Source: Dyadobacter luticola
GTDB lineage: Bacteria > Bacteroidota > Bacteroidia > Cytophagales > Spirosomataceae
NCBI RefSeq assembly: GCF_005860805.1
Contig: NZ_VCEJ01000002.1
Location: forward strand, 728,375 to 792,374
Reading direction: 5' to 3'
Length of the DNA stretch: 64,000 bases
Part shown: positions 62,869-64,000 of the stretch, piece by piece
Layout of the letters: each line of letters begins with the position of its first letter
Position numbering within the stretch: position 1 is the stretch's first letter
Position numbers and translations under genes: made by a program
Notes under the pieces: model-generated
Told to the model about the DNA's origin: nothing
Seen by the model: only the letters and a program-made list of their open reading frames with translations
Database searches by the model: none

Positions 62869-63926
62869 TACTTTTCAAGTTTTAAGTATTCCTGAAACAA
62901 CGGATACAGGTTATTGGATAAAAATCGCTGGCCCTGGTCATTGTAATGCACCACGTCATTTTTGCGGTAAAGATCTTTGGAAACCCGAAACTGAAATTCA
63001 TTGATCAGTCTGATATTTTTTCCTGCCGCAAACTGGATTATCTCGTCGCCCTGATCATTAAAATGCCCCATATCGATTTCCGAAATTTCGGGGTGCAGGT
63101 AAATAAAAAATGGAATGTTGTTCGCTTGGGCAATTTCGTACAACTGCTCGTAGCCCGGATTAAAACCGACGCCCGGCTTGCGGATGCCGGCATTATTCAG
63201 CTTCTCGTCTTCTGTAATATCCTTTTTATCAGGTGTTTGACTTGCAGGAACCTCCTTTTTAACTGAATCAATTTTGCTCGTAGAATCCACTTTCGCTGTA
63301 CTGGGCTTTTCCTCAGCAGTTTCTTGTGTTGGCCTGAAAAACCGGTCGAGATAATAGAAGAAAATCCACCGGTACCGGTCCCACAATTCATACAGCGCCA
63401 CTTTGTACTGCTTGTTCGGCATACCCGGATCGACGCCCACCGGACTAATGTGCGACATGATATCGTGTGCGTCGTGGCTGCTCGTCACCAGGCACATGAG
63501 CTTCGCTTTAAATGTGCCGAATTTTTTGAGATAAGCCGCCACGTTATCCGGCCCCCAAGAGCCCGCCGAAATGTTCAGGACGCGCACTTTTTTATGATAA
63601 TCCTTGAGAAAACGCCTTTCCAGAATCGTGGAGGCAATGCTATCCTGATCTGTGAGGCTGCCGCCATTGACGACCGAATCGCCGATCAATAAAATAACGA
63701 TGCTGTCGGATGGTGCGATTTCTTCATTCCGCATGGAAAAATGGTTGGTGCGAAGTGTTGAGCCAAAGCGTTTTACGTCCTGATTAGGCGCGTAGATATA
63801 TTCGAAATCGGGGTCTGAAATGTAAAGGGGGGAATTGCAGAAGCCAAATGCCACTCTCAAAACAACTTCGGCTACCGCGGCAAGGATGACAATGCTGATT
63901 AAAAAGCCGTATAGGTACTTTGACAT
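62868..63926 (-). CDS. Membrane-anchored SGNH-type hydrolase of the polysaccharide cluster
   Basis: 352 residues. One N-terminal transmembrane helix (about 6-28) anchors it. Block I reads VILLIGDSVVNGGS with nucleophile Ser84, a Gly/Asn block SAGSWGPDN follows, and DVVHYNDQG holds Asp324 and His327. A low-complexity Lys/Thr/Ser/Glu linker (about 212-250) separates two halves. It resembles extracytoplasmic SGNH proteins that add or remove acyl groups on exported polysaccharides. It is the first visible gene of the cluster; the region to its right leaves the window. Confidence 0.78.
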   Translation of the reverse strand: MSKYLYGFLISIVILAAVAEVVLRVAFGFCNSPLYISDPDFEYIYAPNQDVKRFGSTLRTNHFSMRNEEIAPSDSIVILLIGDSVVNGGSLTDQDSIASTILERRFLKDYHKKVRVLNISAGSWGPDNVAAYLKKFGTFKAKLMCLVTSSHDAHDIMSHISPVGVDPGMPNKQYKVALYELWDRYRWIFFYYLDRFFRPTQETAEEKPSTAKVDSTSKIDSVKKEVPASQTPDKKDITEDEKLNNAGIRKPGVGFNPGYEQLYEIAQANNIPFFIYLHPEISEIDMGHFNDQGDEIIQFAAGKNIRLINEFQFRVSKDLYRKNDVVHYNDQGQRFLSNNLYPLFQEYLKLEK

Positions 63927-63960
63927 TAAATATGGGTCAGTTCTGAGTCGTTTGAGTGCG

Positions 63961-63968
63961 CAAATTTA
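63961..63968 (-). promoter_or_regulatory. Possible -7 box upstream of the SGNH gene
   Basis: TAAATTTG on the minus strand fits TAnnTTTG and lies 35 bases before the ATG at 63926. No TTTG is found at 19-21 bases further upstream, so support is weak. Confidence 0.3.
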
Positions 63969-64000
63969 GGATTACTTTTTCCAAAACCGACTTTTTGATA

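Overview
The window reads as chromosomal DNA of a Bacteroidota bacterium of the order Cytophagales. From remembered protein similarity it looks like a Dyadobacter-type member of the Spirosomaceae; that genus is an inference, not something shown by a search. Supporting signs are several promoters of the Bacteroidota pattern (TTG or TTTG, 19-20 bases, TAnnTTTG), a secreted protein with a type IX secretion (T9SS) C-terminal domain, DUF3822 next to coaD, a BT_3928-type DoxX protein next to DUF1599, parAB followed by DUF5683, type-3 ProRS and a WcaF-type acetyltransferase. Genes are dense, and I see no rRNA, tRNA, IS element, prophage or CRISPR array.

Layout. 1-5.3 kb (minus): a truncated SASA-type esterase, a GH43 glycosidase, two overlapping multi-pass membrane proteins of DUF2157 type, a methyltransferase and apaG. 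5.5-12.6 kb: ung, a Dabb protein, an S1/P1-like metallophosphoesterase, DinB, a DEAD-box RNA helicase with a predicted leader of about 310 nt, and ald facing an Lrp/AsnC regulator. 12.6-19.5 kb (plus): radical SAM/SPASM protein, parA, parB, a DUF5683 protein, dapB and two tandem signal peptidase I genes. 19.5-28.4 kb: GH13 enzyme, dprA with an AlbA-type gene, FKBP isomerase, proS, a strongly repetitive Gly/Tyr/Ser lipoprotein-like protein and an OmpP1/FadL-like barrel. 28.5-36 kb: aroK, BT_3928-like and DUF1599 on minus; folP, cdaA, rpsT, a beta-propeller protein and an asymmetric ABC-F ATPase on plus.

36-47.5 kb: a GMC flavoprotein with its gluconate-dehydrogenase-subunit-3-like partner, Sua5, a RecD-like helicase, CBS protein, two Nudix hydrolases, DUF3822, coaD, a CNNM/CorC protein, pyrE and an aldo/keto reductase. 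47.6-57 kb: a PPK1-like protein whose catalytic residues are largely replaced, TetR, serine acetyltransferase, a lipoprotein alpha/beta hydrolase, the T9SS cargo, isoaspartyl peptidase and a GH2 enzyme. 57-64 kb (minus): an exopolysaccharide or O-antigen-type cluster (WecA-like initiating transferase, four glycosyltransferases, WcaF, SGNH protein) that continues past the right edge.

Most genes are housekeeping. The items most worth a second look are the PPK1-like protein with lost catalytic residues, the ABC-F protein with one intact and one decayed composite ATP site, the long leader of the DEAD-box helicase, the low-complexity envelope protein and the tandem DUF2157-like pair. I found no clear multi-gene defence or mobile system.
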